NCBI GenBank assembly: GCA_029820945.1 | Contig: JALGUJ010000003.1 | Coordinates: forward strand, 1 to 64,000 | From: Candidatus Zipacnadia bacterium | GTDB taxonomy: Bacteria > Armatimonadota > Zipacnadia > Zipacnadales > UBA5352 | Direction: 5' to 3' | DNA: 64,000 nt | Part shown: positions 9,537 to 17,622 of the stretch, piece by piece | How the letters are laid out: each line of letters starts with the position of its first letter | How positions within the stretch are numbered: position 1 is the first letter of the stretch | Notes under the pieces: generated by a model | Database searches by the model: none | Seen by the model: only the letters and a program-made list of their open reading frames with translations | What the model was told of the DNA's origin: nothing | Made by a program: the position numbers and the translations under genes

Positions 9537-12107
9537 GTGCCATCGCTCACCACCGAGTTCATCGGGCTCTCGCTGCGAAGCCCGATGATTGCCGGCTCAG
9601 CAGCCATCACCAAGGACCTCGAACAGATGCGGCGAGCCGAGGACGCCGGCGCGGGCGCCGTCGTCATGAAGGGCTTCTCCGACATCGTTGAGATGCGGAC
9701 CTCACCCGCCCCCCGGTACCGCATCATCGAGCACGAGCTCGCCGCTCGCGACGCATTCACCTTCTACTCCTACGAGCAGGCCAGCGCCTTCGACGCGCAC
9801 GAGTACGCCGAGGAGGTGGCGCGCGCCGTCGAGGCGCTCTCCATCCCCGTCATCGCGAACATCGACTGCCAGACGCTCGAGAGCTGGCTCGAGACCACAG
9901 CGATCATCGCCGAGGCCGGGCCCGCCGCGCTCGAGATTAACGTCTCCTGCCCGCACGGCTCGATCGCGTTCAGCGGCCAGGACGTGGAGCGACGCATCCT
10001 CGAGGTCGTGGCGGCGGTGCGGAAGCAGATCTCGCTCCCGCTCGTGGTGAAGCTGACGCCGCAGCTCACGTCACCGATGAGCTTCGTCGCGGCCATCGAG
10101 GAGATCGGCGTCGAGGCCGTGACCATGTTCAATCGCTTCACGGGCCTGGAGGTGAACGTCGAGTCCGGACGGCCGGTCATGCATGGGGGCTATGCCGGCC
10201 ACGGCGGGCCATGGTCGCGCAACTTCGTGCTGCGCTGGGTGAGCGCCATCGCGCCCACGACCTCGCTGCAGATCAGCGCCAGCGGAGGCGTCTCAGAGCC
10301 TGAGCACGCGCTCGCCTACGTGTTGGGCGGCGCGGACACCGTCCAGGTCTGCACCGGCATCTACATGGAGGGCTGGGACATCCTCACGCGGCTCAACGCT
10401 CAGCTCCTCGAGTTCATGGTGCAGCAGGGGGTCGAGACGCTCGACGAGATCCGCGGGAGCCTCACCGACCGCATCGTCGCGCTGGAGGACGTGGACCGCC
10501 GGCACCTGATTGTGGCGGAGATCCAGCCCCGGGGCACGCCGCCCTGCCGGTGGGAGTGCCCGATCAACGAGGATGTGCAGGGCTACCTCGACCTCATTGC
10601 CCAGGGGAAGTATGACCACGCCCTGCGGCTGATCAAGCAGAACCACCCGTTTCCAGGGGTGCTGGGTCGATGCTGCCACCACCCATGCGAGACGGCCTGC
10701 ACGCGTAGCGAGGTGGATGACCCGATCGCGATCGCCGCGCTGAAGCGCTTCGCGGCGGACCACGGCGGCCGCTACCTGCCGGAGACACCGGCACCGCCCG
10801 CCTGGGAAGACGAGCGGGTCGCCATCGTCGGCGCCGGTCCCGGCGGACTCACGGCCGCGTACCGACTGGCGCTGATGGGCTACCGCTCCACGGTCTTCGA
10901 GCGACTACCGGTGCCAGGCGGCATGCTGTCCGTGGGGATCCCCGAGTATCGCCTGCCGCGCGCGGTGGTCGAGCATGAGATCGGGGAGATCGAGTCCCTG
11001 GGCGTAGAGATTCGGACCGGCGTGTCGATCGGCCAGGACCTCACTATCGACGACCTGCGGGAGCAGGGCTACTCGGCCGTGCTGCTGTGCGTCGGCGGGC
11101 ACCGGCAGCGCAAGCTGGGTGTGCCGGGCGAGGACCTGGCGGGTGTCATCGATGGCGTGAGGCTCCTGCGCGAGCACAACCTCGGCGAGGACGTCGCGCT
11201 CGGCCCCCACGTAGTCATCATCGGCGGCGGCGACGTCGCGGTGGACAGCGCCCGGGTGGCCGCCAGGCTGACGGAGCGCGTGACCCTCGTCTACCGCCGG
11301 CGCTTCGAGGACATGCCGGCCCGCCGCGAGGAGGTCGAGGAGGCGCTGGAGGAGGGTGTGGAGCTGCTCGATCAGCTTCAGCCAACCGAGATCCTGGGAG
11401 AGGACGGGCGGGCGACGGCGGTGCGCTGCGTGCACACGCGGCCCACCGCGGCCGGCGTCGATGGGCGCGTGGGCTTCGGGCTGATCGAGGGCTCGACGGA
11501 GACCATCGACTGCGACACGGTGGTGGTCGCCATCGGCCAGCTTCCCGACATCGCATGGCTCAAGGCGTTGGGCCTCCATAAGTTGTGCTCGGGCGACAGA
11601 GTGGCGGCCGACCCCGAGACCGGTGCAACCTGCGAGGCGGATATCTTCGCCTGTGGTGACTGCGTCACCGGTCCTGGGCCGCTGGTCGAGGCGGTGGCGG
11701 CGGGAAAGCGAGCGGCCTTCACCATCGCCGCCTTCCTGCGCGGTGAGGAGATGGCGCCACCGGAGCCGGCGCTGGAGCCGGTCGAGCCCGAGGACGTGAT
11801 CCGCGACAGCGAGCCGATCGTGCTGACGCGACGCCAGCGCATGTCCCGGCGGCCGGCTGAGCAACGCGTTCGCGACTTCGACGAGGTCGCGCTGGGCCTC
11901 CCCGAGGAGATCGCGCGGGCTGAGGCGCAGCGCTGCATGGACTGCGGGCGGTGCGGGAACTGCGGTGACTGCATGCGCGTCTGTCCGTGGCGAGCCATCG
12001 AGCGCGTCGATGATGTCATGCAGGTCGATCCGGAGGCGTGCGATAGCTGCGGCCTGTGCGTGCTGATCTGCGCCCAGAAGGCGATTGAGCTGGTGGATCG
12101 GGGGTAG
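9537..12107 (+). CDS. Single-chain dihydropyrimidine-dehydrogenase-like flavoprotein, PreA-PreT order
   Basis: This 856-residue iron-sulfur flavoenzyme has four parts. Residues 1-310 form a dihydroorotate-dehydrogenase-type FMN barrel with the signature SCPHG (137-141). Residues 335-410 form an Fe-S domain of the GltD/DPD N-terminal type (CRWEC, GRCCHHPCETAC). Residues 426-740 form an FAD/NAD(P)H reductase with VGAGPGG, PGGMLSVGIPEYRLP, VIIGGGDVAVD and IFACGDC. Residues 798-850 hold two CxxCxxC-type clusters. The parts correspond to PreT plus PreA, but here the FMN barrel comes first, unlike mammalian DPD. The loop after SCPHG is shorter than in DPD, and Ser146 stands where DPD has its catalytic Cys. 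Pyrimidine reduction is the family role; this substrate is uncertain. GTG 9537 is preferred, with GGGGG about 10 bases upstream. Confidence 0.85.
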   Translation: MPSLTTEFIGLSLRSPMIAGSAAITKDLEQMRRAEDAGAGAVVMKGFSDIVEMRTSPAPRYRIIEHELAARDAFTFYSYEQASAFDAHEYAEEVARAVEALSIPVIANIDCQTLESWLETTAIIAEAGPAALEINVSCPHGSIAFSGQDVERRILEVVAAVRKQISLPLVVKLTPQLTSPMSFVAAIEEIGVEAVTMFNRFTGLEVNVESGRPVMHGGYAGHGGPWSRNFVLRWVSAIAPTTSLQISASGGVSEPEHALAYVLGGADTVQVCTGIYMEGWDILTRLNAQLLEFMVQQGVETLDEIRGSLTDRIVALEDVDRRHLIVAEIQPRGTPPCRWECPINEDVQGYLDLIAQGKYDHALRLIKQNHPFPGVLGRCCHHPCETACTRSEVDDPIAIAALKRFAADHGGRYLPETPAPPAWEDERVAIVGAGPGGLTAAYRLALMGYRSTVFERLPVPGGMLSVGIPEYRLPRAVVEHEIGEIESLGVEIRTGVSIGQDLTIDDLREQGYSAVLLCVGGHRQRKLGVPGEDLAGVIDGVRLLREHNLGEDVALGPHVVIIGGGDVAVDSARVAARLTERVTLVYRRRFEDMPARREEVEEALEEGVELLDQLQPTEILGEDGRATAVRCVHTRPTAAGVDGRVGFGLIEGSTETIDCDTVVVAIGQLPDIAWLKALGLHKLCSGDRVAADPETGATCEADIFACGDCVTGPGPLVEAVAAGKRAAFTIAAFLRGEEMAPPEPALEPVEPEDVIRDSEPIVLTRRQRMSRRPAEQRVRDFDEVALGLPEEIARAEAQRCMDCGRCGNCGDCMRVCPWRAIERVDDVMQVDPEACDSCGLCVLICAQKAIELVDRG

Positions 12108-12191
12108 CCCGGCCGCCGTCCGCCCATCAGGATCCCAGGGACTACCCCCGACGCGACAGCGCCCCCAATCCGTTCAGGAGGCCCGGAGGGG

Positions 12192-12662
12192 CTAGCCCGG
12201 CCACTCGCCGGAGAGGACCCGCTGCCAGCGGTGGACGGCGCGCTCCTGGAGTTCGGTCTGTATCGAGCCCGGACGCACGCGGCGAACCCGGTCGATGGCC
12301 TCCTCCGCCCCCATGCCCCTGCTGACCAGGTAGCAGGCGATCATGGTGCCGGTCCGCCCGAGCCCCGCGAGGCAGTGCGTCCCCACGCCGACGCCGCCGC
12401 GCACCGCCTGGTCGACGAACTCCACGTAGCGCTCGATCTGCTCGGTCTCCGGCGGCGTCATGTCCTCCACGGGCAGGTGCAGCACACGGAACCGCCGGGC
12501 CGCCGCCAGCTCACGCGGTAGCTCCTCCGTCAGCGACACGATGGCCCCGATGCCCTCCTCCGCGAGGAAGTCGAGATCGCGGAGGGCCAGAGCCGAGAAG
12601 GCCGCCAGCTCGCCCTCGATCACCCAGTCCACCTGGTAGGCCCAGGCACGGTCATTCGGCAT
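12192..12662 (-). CDS. Dual-specificity-type protein tyrosine phosphatase
   Basis: This compact 156-residue cytoplasmic phosphatase has the P-loop HCLAGLGRTG (His96, nucleophile Cys97, Arg103). A probable general acid is Asp67 in VEDMTPP. This matches the Cys-x5-Arg dual-specificity family, which removes phosphate from Tyr/Ser/Thr residues or from small phosphorylated ligands. It is the last gene of a seven-gene operon, and its ATG (12662) lies 11 bases inside the end of the RNase HI fusion gene, so translation is probably coupled. Function in this operon is unknown. The converging neighbour ends at 12107 and the short gap has no clear terminator. Confidence 0.88.
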   Translation of the reverse strand: MPNDRAWAYQVDWVIEGELAAFSALALRDLDFLAEEGIGAIVSLTEELPRELAAARRFRVLHLPVEDMTPPETEQIERYVEFVDQAVRGGVGVGTHCLAGLGRTGTMIACYLVSRGMGAEEAIDRVRRVRPGSIQTELQERAVHRWQRVLSGEWPG

Positions 12663-13572
12663 CGGATTCGTGCTGCTCCTTGGAACGCCTGGCGGCCTCG
12701 GCTGCGAGCCCGTCGGCGCGCTGGTTCTCCTCGCGAGGCACGTGTACGCAGTCAAACTCGTCGAGCCTGGCAATGAGTTTGCTCGCCCGGCGATACAGGG
12801 GTCGGAGATGCCCGGCCTTGACGCGGTACTCTCCGGTGAGCTGTCTGACCACGAGCTGACTGTCCATACGCGCCTGCAGCCGGCGGACGCCCTGTCGCTG
12901 GGCCTCGTGCAGGCCCATGATGAGCGCTCGGTACTCGGCGACGTTGACGGTCGTGGGCGGGAGGGGCACCGAGCCCTCCGCGAGCGTTTGCCCGGTAACG
13001 GTCTCCAGCACAAAGCCTGCTCCGGCCGGACCGGGGTTGCCCAGCGACGCCCCGTCGGAGTAAAGCACCGCCTCGGCCACCTCGCCCGCCCGCGGCTGTC
13101 GCTCCAGCGAGACCTCCCGTGCGCCCTCGAAGCGCACCGTGCGACAGGCGCCGCGCAGAGGCTCCAGCCCCTCCGTGACCCGCGCGACGACGACTCCAGG
13201 CCGCCACCCCTGTGGCGTGAGCGGACGGCCCCGGTCGCCGTAGAAGACCGCCACCGTCGCGCCGGTGGCGCGCGGCTCGCCCCCCAGGTCCTCCTCATCG
13301 ACCGGGGGCGGCAGCAGCAGCACCTCGCCCGGCGCGGGCCGGTCGGTCTCGTTCTCGACCGGGATCTGCCCGCCCCGCGGCTCGCCGTGGCGCTCGGGCA
13401 CGTGGACGATGACGGCGGGGCCGGCGTAGATCGCGTGCACGGCTCTTCCCACGAAGGGCGTCGCGAGCAGCCCCCAGAGCAGGTCCGATGCCCCGGGGGC
13501 GGCATCGTCGCAGAGCCGGGCGCGGGCCTCAGTCTGCAGGTCGCGAAAGCTGATCCGGATCAGGCGGCTCAT
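12652..13572 (-). CDS. Cyclophilin-like (DUF3830-type) domain fused to RNase HI
   Basis: The 306-residue product has two parts. Residues 1-155 resemble the DUF3830 cyclophilin-like fold: the opening MSRLIRISF, an acidic-small stretch around 20-30, then FVGRAVHAIYAG and FYGDRGRPLTPQGWRPG. Residues 165-297 are a clear RNase HI domain with all four metal-binding acids: Asp173 (YSDGAS), Glu213 (VAEYRA), Asp237 (RMDSQ) and Asp287 (NQRADGLA). RNase HI cuts RNA in RNA-DNA hybrids. The cyclophilin-like half may bind a small ligand or peptide; that role is a guess. The start at ATG 13572 is preferred over an upstream frame extension that lies inside the preceding gene. It overlaps that gene by 44 bases and the following phosphatase by 11. 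Confidence 0.82.
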   Translation of the reverse strand: MSRLIRISFRDLQTEARARLCDDAAPGASDLLWGLLATPFVGRAVHAIYAGPAVIVHVPERHGEPRGGQIPVENETDRPAPGEVLLLPPPVDEEDLGGEPRATGATVAVFYGDRGRPLTPQGWRPGVVVARVTEGLEPLRGACRTVRFEGAREVSLERQPRAGEVAEAVLYSDGASLGNPGPAGAGFVLETVTGQTLAEGSVPLPPTTVNVAEYRALIMGLHEAQRQGVRRLQARMDSQLVVRQLTGEYRVKAGHLRPLYRRASKLIARLDEFDCVHVPREENQRADGLAAEAARRSKEQHESDAE

Positions 13573-14581
13573 CGTCGGTCCCGACGAGGGGCTGCGGGGC
13601 CTCGGGAGCAGCGAACAGCGGCTGTGCCTCACCGCTCGCGGCGCGGGCGGCAAGCTGCGGCTCGCCGATGGCCTCAGCCATCATCGTCAGGTCGAAACCC
13701 TCCTTCCGCATGCGCAGGTCGTAGTAGATCAGCACGGTGCCCACGATCTGGATGGGCTGCAGCAGGAGTTGGGCGGCGGCGGACAGCGCGCTGAGCACCG
13801 CCTGCGTCACACCGAAGGGGATGCCCTGCACGAAGTACGCAGCCGCCTGGGCCGGCCACACGACGATGCCGGTGAGCATGACCACGAACAGCCACAGGAG
13901 CCCGAGTGAGACCAGTATGCGCCAGAAGTGCCCGCCTGTGAGCTCCCAGCTTCGTTGCAGCGCGTGGATCGGCCCCACCTCCTCGAGGACGACCGCGAGC
14001 GGACCGAAGAAGAGCTTGATCACAATGACCAACATCACGTGGACCATGACCAGCGCCACGATGACGCCGAGGACCACCGCCGCGACCGGCGCTGCATTGC
14101 CGCCGAGGGAGGCGGCGCCGGCAATGAGCAGCGCGGTCGGGATGGTCACTGCAGTCACGACCACGCCGACGACAAGGGCCGTGAACAGGGCGACGGCGAT
14201 CAGGCTCGGCCAACGGCGCAGCGCGAAGGCGTAGGCGTCGGCCACCGAGGTCTCGGCGCCGAGGTAGTACTCGGCTACAGCCTTGGCGATGGCGGCCTGC
14301 ACCAGGGGCATCGACAGCCAGAAGAGGATGACCAGGAGCCCGTAGGCGGCGAGGCCGACAACCCCGAAGCCCCGGTCCGGCAGCGGCCCGGTGACGTCCA
14401 GGCCCTGGAACACCAGCGCAGCGGCAACCACGTTCAGAACACCCAGAGGGACGTAGACCACCGCGCCGATGCGCACGATCCGCCCGAAGTACCGGGTGTA
14501 CAGCCGCACGATGGCGTCCAGCAGGTCGGCCAGGTTCAGCGGCTTCAACTCGAATACCGCATCCCGTGCCTCGTCAGACAT
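13529..14581 (-). CDS. Polytopic membrane protein, GPDPase-membrane-domain-like
   Basis: This 350-residue protein has about six strongly hydrophobic segments between residues 35 and 295, an amphipathic N-terminus (LKPLNLADLLDAIVRLYTR) and a polar Pro/Asp-rich tail. The pattern and the C-terminal phrase IYYDLRMRKEGFDL resemble the membrane domain found with glycerophosphodiester phosphodiesterases and related unassigned integral membrane families. No enzyme motif is present. It starts 3 bases after the nucleotidyltransferase stop, with GGGGGTGA inside that gene as its ribosome-binding site, and overlaps the RNase HI fusion by 44 bases, so it belongs to the same operon. A membrane-shaping or partner-binding role is only a guess. 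Confidence 0.8.
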   Translation of the reverse strand: MSDEARDAVFELKPLNLADLLDAIVRLYTRYFGRIVRIGAVVYVPLGVLNVVAAALVFQGLDVTGPLPDRGFGVVGLAAYGLLVILFWLSMPLVQAAIAKAVAEYYLGAETSVADAYAFALRRWPSLIAVALFTALVVGVVVTAVTIPTALLIAGAASLGGNAAPVAAVVLGVIVALVMVHVMLVIVIKLFFGPLAVVLEEVGPIHALQRSWELTGGHFWRILVSLGLLWLFVVMLTGIVVWPAQAAAYFVQGIPFGVTQAVLSALSAAAQLLLQPIQIVGTVLIYYDLRMRKEGFDLTMMAEAIGEPQLAARAASGEAQPLFAAPEAPQPLVGTDDEPPDPDQLSRPAD

Positions 14582-14584
14582 CTG

Positions 14585-15616
14585 CTAGTCACCCCCTGCG
14601 ACCAACACATTCTCGCCCGCGCCGCAGATTCCTGTTCCGGCGGGCACAGACCCGTCCTCCTCGACGATGACGTGCCGCAGATCGCAGCCATTCCCGACGC
14701 ACGCGCCAGGGAAGAGCATGGCCTGCGACACCGTGGCGCCGTCGCCCACCGAGGCCCCGGCCATGACGACCACGTTCGGGCCTATCCGCGCATTGCCCAC
14801 GACCGCGTCGGGTCCGAGAAGTACCGGCGGAATGAGCTCGGCTCGCGGCCCAAGCCGGGCCTCCGGATGGAAGAGGAGCCCGGAGTGGGAGATGTGGCTG
14901 ATGATCCGGGCGGAGACGGCCAGGGCGGTGCCGGGGCGCGCGACATCCGACCAGTAGCCCTCGACTACGCAGGACCTGATGGTCACGCCCTGTTCGAGCA
15001 TGGTCTGGATCGCGGACGGCACCTCCAGCTCCCCACGTTCGGACATCTCCGTTTCGTCCAGTATGTCCAGGAGCTCGGGCCCGAACACGAAGAGACCCGC
15101 GTTGTTGAAGTTGGTGCTCGAGGTGCCACGCTCGGGCTTCTCGATGATGCGCGTGACGCGGCCGTGCTCGACGTAGACCGCCGCGCCCTCCCAGGGGTCA
15201 TCGACCCGGTTGACGGAGAGGATCGCGTCCGGCTGCTCGACCCGGTAGAGGCGCATCAGGTTGCGGTAGTTGTCGGGCGGGATGATGATGTCTCCCCACC
15301 CGAGCACGAAGCGCTCGCGGCCGATGAAGTCGCGGGCGAGCAGCACCGCCGCGCCCGTGCCGCCATAGTGCTCCTGCCAGACGTAGTGGAGGCGGCAGCC
15401 CAGGCGCGTGCCGTCGCCGAGGCGCTCCTGGATCTGCTCGCCGAGGTGGCCGATAACCAGGCAGATGTCGCGCACGCCCGCCGAGGCCAGGCCGCCGACG
15501 ATGTGCTCGATGATGGGCCTGCCCGCGACCGGGACCAGCGGCTTGGGCCGTCTGTGGGTGAGGGGGCGCATCCGCGTTCCCTCGCCGGCGGCGAGGATGA
15601 CGGCCTTGAGGCTCAT
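14585..15616 (-). CDS. NDP-sugar pyrophosphorylase with left-handed beta-helix tail
   Basis: The 343-residue protein opens with the nucleotidyltransferase signature GEGTRMRPLTHRRPKPLVPV (residues 11-30), which binds NTP and sugar-1-phosphate. It continues with GWGDIIIP, IIEKPERG and the FNNAGLFVF block typical of glucose-1-phosphate thymidylyl/uridylyl transferases. From about residue 255 a hexapeptide-repeat left-handed beta-helix follows (ARIGPNVVVMAGASVGDG and similar). It should make a nucleotide sugar in the cytoplasm; which sugar is not determined. The tail suggests either a regulatory trimerisation domain or a second acyltransferase activity as in GlmU-like proteins, but no acyltransferase catalytic His is obvious. 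Its ATG overlaps the MFS stop by 4 bases (ATGA). Confidence 0.88.
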   Translation of the reverse strand: MSLKAVILAAGEGTRMRPLTHRRPKPLVPVAGRPIIEHIVGGLASAGVRDICLVIGHLGEQIQERLGDGTRLGCRLHYVWQEHYGGTGAAVLLARDFIGRERFVLGWGDIIIPPDNYRNLMRLYRVEQPDAILSVNRVDDPWEGAAVYVEHGRVTRIIEKPERGTSSTNFNNAGLFVFGPELLDILDETEMSERGELEVPSAIQTMLEQGVTIRSCVVEGYWSDVARPGTALAVSARIISHISHSGLLFHPEARLGPRAELIPPVLLGPDAVVGNARIGPNVVVMAGASVGDGATVSQAMLFPGACVGNGCDLRHVIVEEDGSVPAGTGICGAGENVLVAGGD

Positions 15617-16842
15617 TGTCCGGTCACCTCCAGGTGGTTGCGGGCGGCGCGCCTGGCGATGCTGCCGCGCATCTGGCGCCAGGCCAGGTAGACCGCGGCG
15701 GCCACGGCGGCGAAGACGAGCGCGGCCATGATGTAGGGCTCGCGCAGGCCGAGCACGTCCGCGACGAAGCCACCTGAGAGCGGCCCGAGGAAGACACCGC
15801 TGCCGAGCACAGCCTCGTGGATGCCGGTTCGCGCGCCGCGGGAGACGGCCTGGCCCTCCAGGCTGTAGTAGAGGCTCGAGACGTATGTCACGCCCGCGCC
15901 CATGCCACCGAGGGCGAAGGCCGCGGCGAAGGACCACGGGGAGCGCGCGAAGTAGGCCAGCAGCCAGGCGCCGCCACCCGCTCCCAGGGCGACCATCAGC
16001 GGCCACAGACGGTACTGCCAGCCCGAGCGATTGCGCAAGTAGGCGAACATGGCGAGCTGCCCGGCGAGGAAGGTCGCCACCGTCGCGCCGATCGTGGACT
16101 GGTGCAGGCCCATCTCGGTGCCGAGCTTGGTGAAGACCACGATGTTGAGGCCCCGGCCGAACCAGCTCGCGAAGTTCGCGATCCAGGCCAGATGCAGGAA
16201 GCGCCGGGCCACGTCGCCGTCGGGGCGCTTGTGATCGCGCTCCTCGGGCGCCTCCTCTCCCCCACCCTCCACCTCATCGGGGATGGTCTGCAGCAGCACG
16301 AGCAGGCCGAGGACCAGGGCGGCGGCGATGGTGAAGGGAGCGCCCGTTCCCAGATGCCACGCGACGCCGGCCAGCACGGGGCCGCACATCAGCCCGACCG
16401 TCCAGGCGATGTTGAAGCCGCCGATGTTCTGGACCAGGCGCTCTCGGCCCCCCACCGTCACCTCTGACAGCCAGGCCTGCAGGGGCGGCCAGAACATGGC
16501 GATGGCCGAGCCCGAGAAGGGCAGAATGGCGAGAAGTTGCAGCGGTGAGCTCGCCTGCGTCATCGACAGCCAGGCGATGGCGCAGACCAGACAGCCGACG
16601 CTCACGAGCAGGCGCCGGCCCAGGTGATCGGAGAGACGCCCGGTGACGAGGCACAGGAGTGTGTAGGCGAGCGGACTGATAGTGCCCAGCCAGCCGAGGA
16701 CGCTCGGGCGTGCCTGCAGATGGTTGCCGAGGAACTGCACGCCCATGCCCATCATGGCCACGGCCAGGTCCATGACGAGGGCCGCGATGAGGATGCGATG
16801 CACCGGGCTGAGCCGTGGAGCCGGATTTGGCCCGTCGGTCAC
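15613..16842 (-). CDS. MFS transporter
   Basis: This 409-residue permease has about twelve transmembrane segments in two halves separated by a charged loop (about 215-240, rich in Glu, Arg and Lys). The loop motif G-R-L-S-D-H-L-G-R-R after the second segment is the classical major-facilitator signature. It is likely an inner-membrane exporter or importer, with the substrate unknown. The GTG start at 16842 overlaps the preceding nuclease stop by four bases (GTGA), and the stop overlaps the nucleotidyltransferase ATG by four bases. This tight coupling supports the GTG start over upstream in-frame options inside the nuclease gene. Confidence 0.88.
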   Translation of the reverse strand: MTDGPNPAPRLSPVHRILIAALVMDLAVAMMGMGVQFLGNHLQARPSVLGWLGTISPLAYTLLCLVTGRLSDHLGRRLLVSVGCLVCAIAWLSMTQASSPLQLLAILPFSGSAIAMFWPPLQAWLSEVTVGGRERLVQNIGGFNIAWTVGLMCGPVLAGVAWHLGTGAPFTIAAALVLGLLVLLQTIPDEVEGGGEEAPEERDHKRPDGDVARRFLHLAWIANFASWFGRGLNIVVFTKLGTEMGLHQSTIGATVATFLAGQLAMFAYLRNRSGWQYRLWPLMVALGAGGGAWLLAYFARSPWSFAAAFALGGMGAGVTYVSSLYYSLEGQAVSRGARTGIHEAVLGSGVFLGPLSGGFVADVLGLREPYIMAALVFAAVAAAVYLAWRQMRGSIARRAARNHLEVTGQ

Positions 16843-17618
16843 GAGTCCGCTCCTTCGTCGCCCGACCGATCGCAGGGCAGGCAGAGCCCCTCGCGCATCC
16901 GCCGGTAGGCGAGAGCGGCAAGGTGCTCGAGGTTCTCGATATCCGCCGCGTTGTAGCGCACGAGCAGGTCGAGCGATTCGTCGCGGCCGTGGCAGTACTC
17001 CCGCCACAGGCGCACCGCATCCCAGCCATCCAGCCCGGCGACATCACCGGGACGGTCGATCCCGACCCTCGTCTCGATGGCCTTGAGGCCCCCGCGCAGC
17101 CCGATGCGGCGCAGCACGTGCATGAGGTCGAGATGCAACTGATCGAGCTGAAGGCCGGGGAAGCGGCGGCGGAGGAATGGCAGGTCGAAGCTGGAGCCGT
17201 TGAAGGTCACGATCATCGAGTACCCTGCGATGACCTCAGGGAACTCGTCGAGGTTGTCGCCAGCGATGAAGCTGGTGGTACGCGAGCCGTCGTAGAGGCC
17301 GACCACGGTGACCGTGTCCGCACCGCTGCAGCCGGTGGTCTCGATATCGAGGTAGGCGGTCCTGGGGCGGAAGTCGGCCCAGGCGCGCCACTGCTCGGAG
17401 CTGCTCAGAGCCCGAGCGAAGTGGCGGTGGTCGCCGCGACGGAGGCTGTGCAGTGACTCCTCGATCAGGCGGCATGTCTGGCCCCATCGCGCGGGCGAGA
17501 AGCCGCCGGGAGAATGGGCATTGAGGGCGCGAGGCCAGGTCAGGATCCCCTGCTCCCACAGCGAGCGCTCGGTGGCGGGGCCGATCCCGGGAAGATGAAC
17601 GAAGGTGTGCTCGAGCAT
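16839..17618 (-). CDS. HhH-DEDDy ribonuclease-H-like exonuclease
   Basis: The 259-residue protein starts with a helix-hairpin-helix-like segment (LPGIGPATERSLWEQGI, about 9-25). A 3'-5' exonuclease core of the RNase_H_2/YprB kind follows. Acidic residues Asp91 and Glu93 (LDIETTG), Asp145 (FNGSSFDLPFL) and Asp226, with Tyr222 in YNAAD, give the DEDDy set. Such enzymes trim nucleic acid ends in the cytoplasm; DNA or RNA preference cannot be read here. It starts 4 bases after the threonine aldolase stop. It is the first of two RNase-H-fold nucleases in the same operon. The C-terminal CLPCD pair of cysteines is a small oddity and may be a metal site. Confidence 0.85.
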   Translation of the reverse strand: MLEHTFVHLPGIGPATERSLWEQGILTWPRALNAHSPGGFSPARWGQTCRLIEESLHSLRRGDHRHFARALSSSEQWRAWADFRPRTAYLDIETTGCSGADTVTVVGLYDGSRTTSFIAGDNLDEFPEVIAGYSMIVTFNGSSFDLPFLRRRFPGLQLDQLHLDLMHVLRRIGLRGGLKAIETRVGIDRPGDVAGLDGWDAVRLWREYCHGRDESLDLLVRYNAADIENLEHLAALAYRRMREGLCLPCDRSGDEGADS

Positions 17619-17622
17619 GGTC

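Noticed and set aside
13928-15691. About 590-codon plus-strand open frame across two minus-strand genes
   Set aside because: It spans the junction of the membrane protein and nucleotidyltransferase genes, which have clear motifs.
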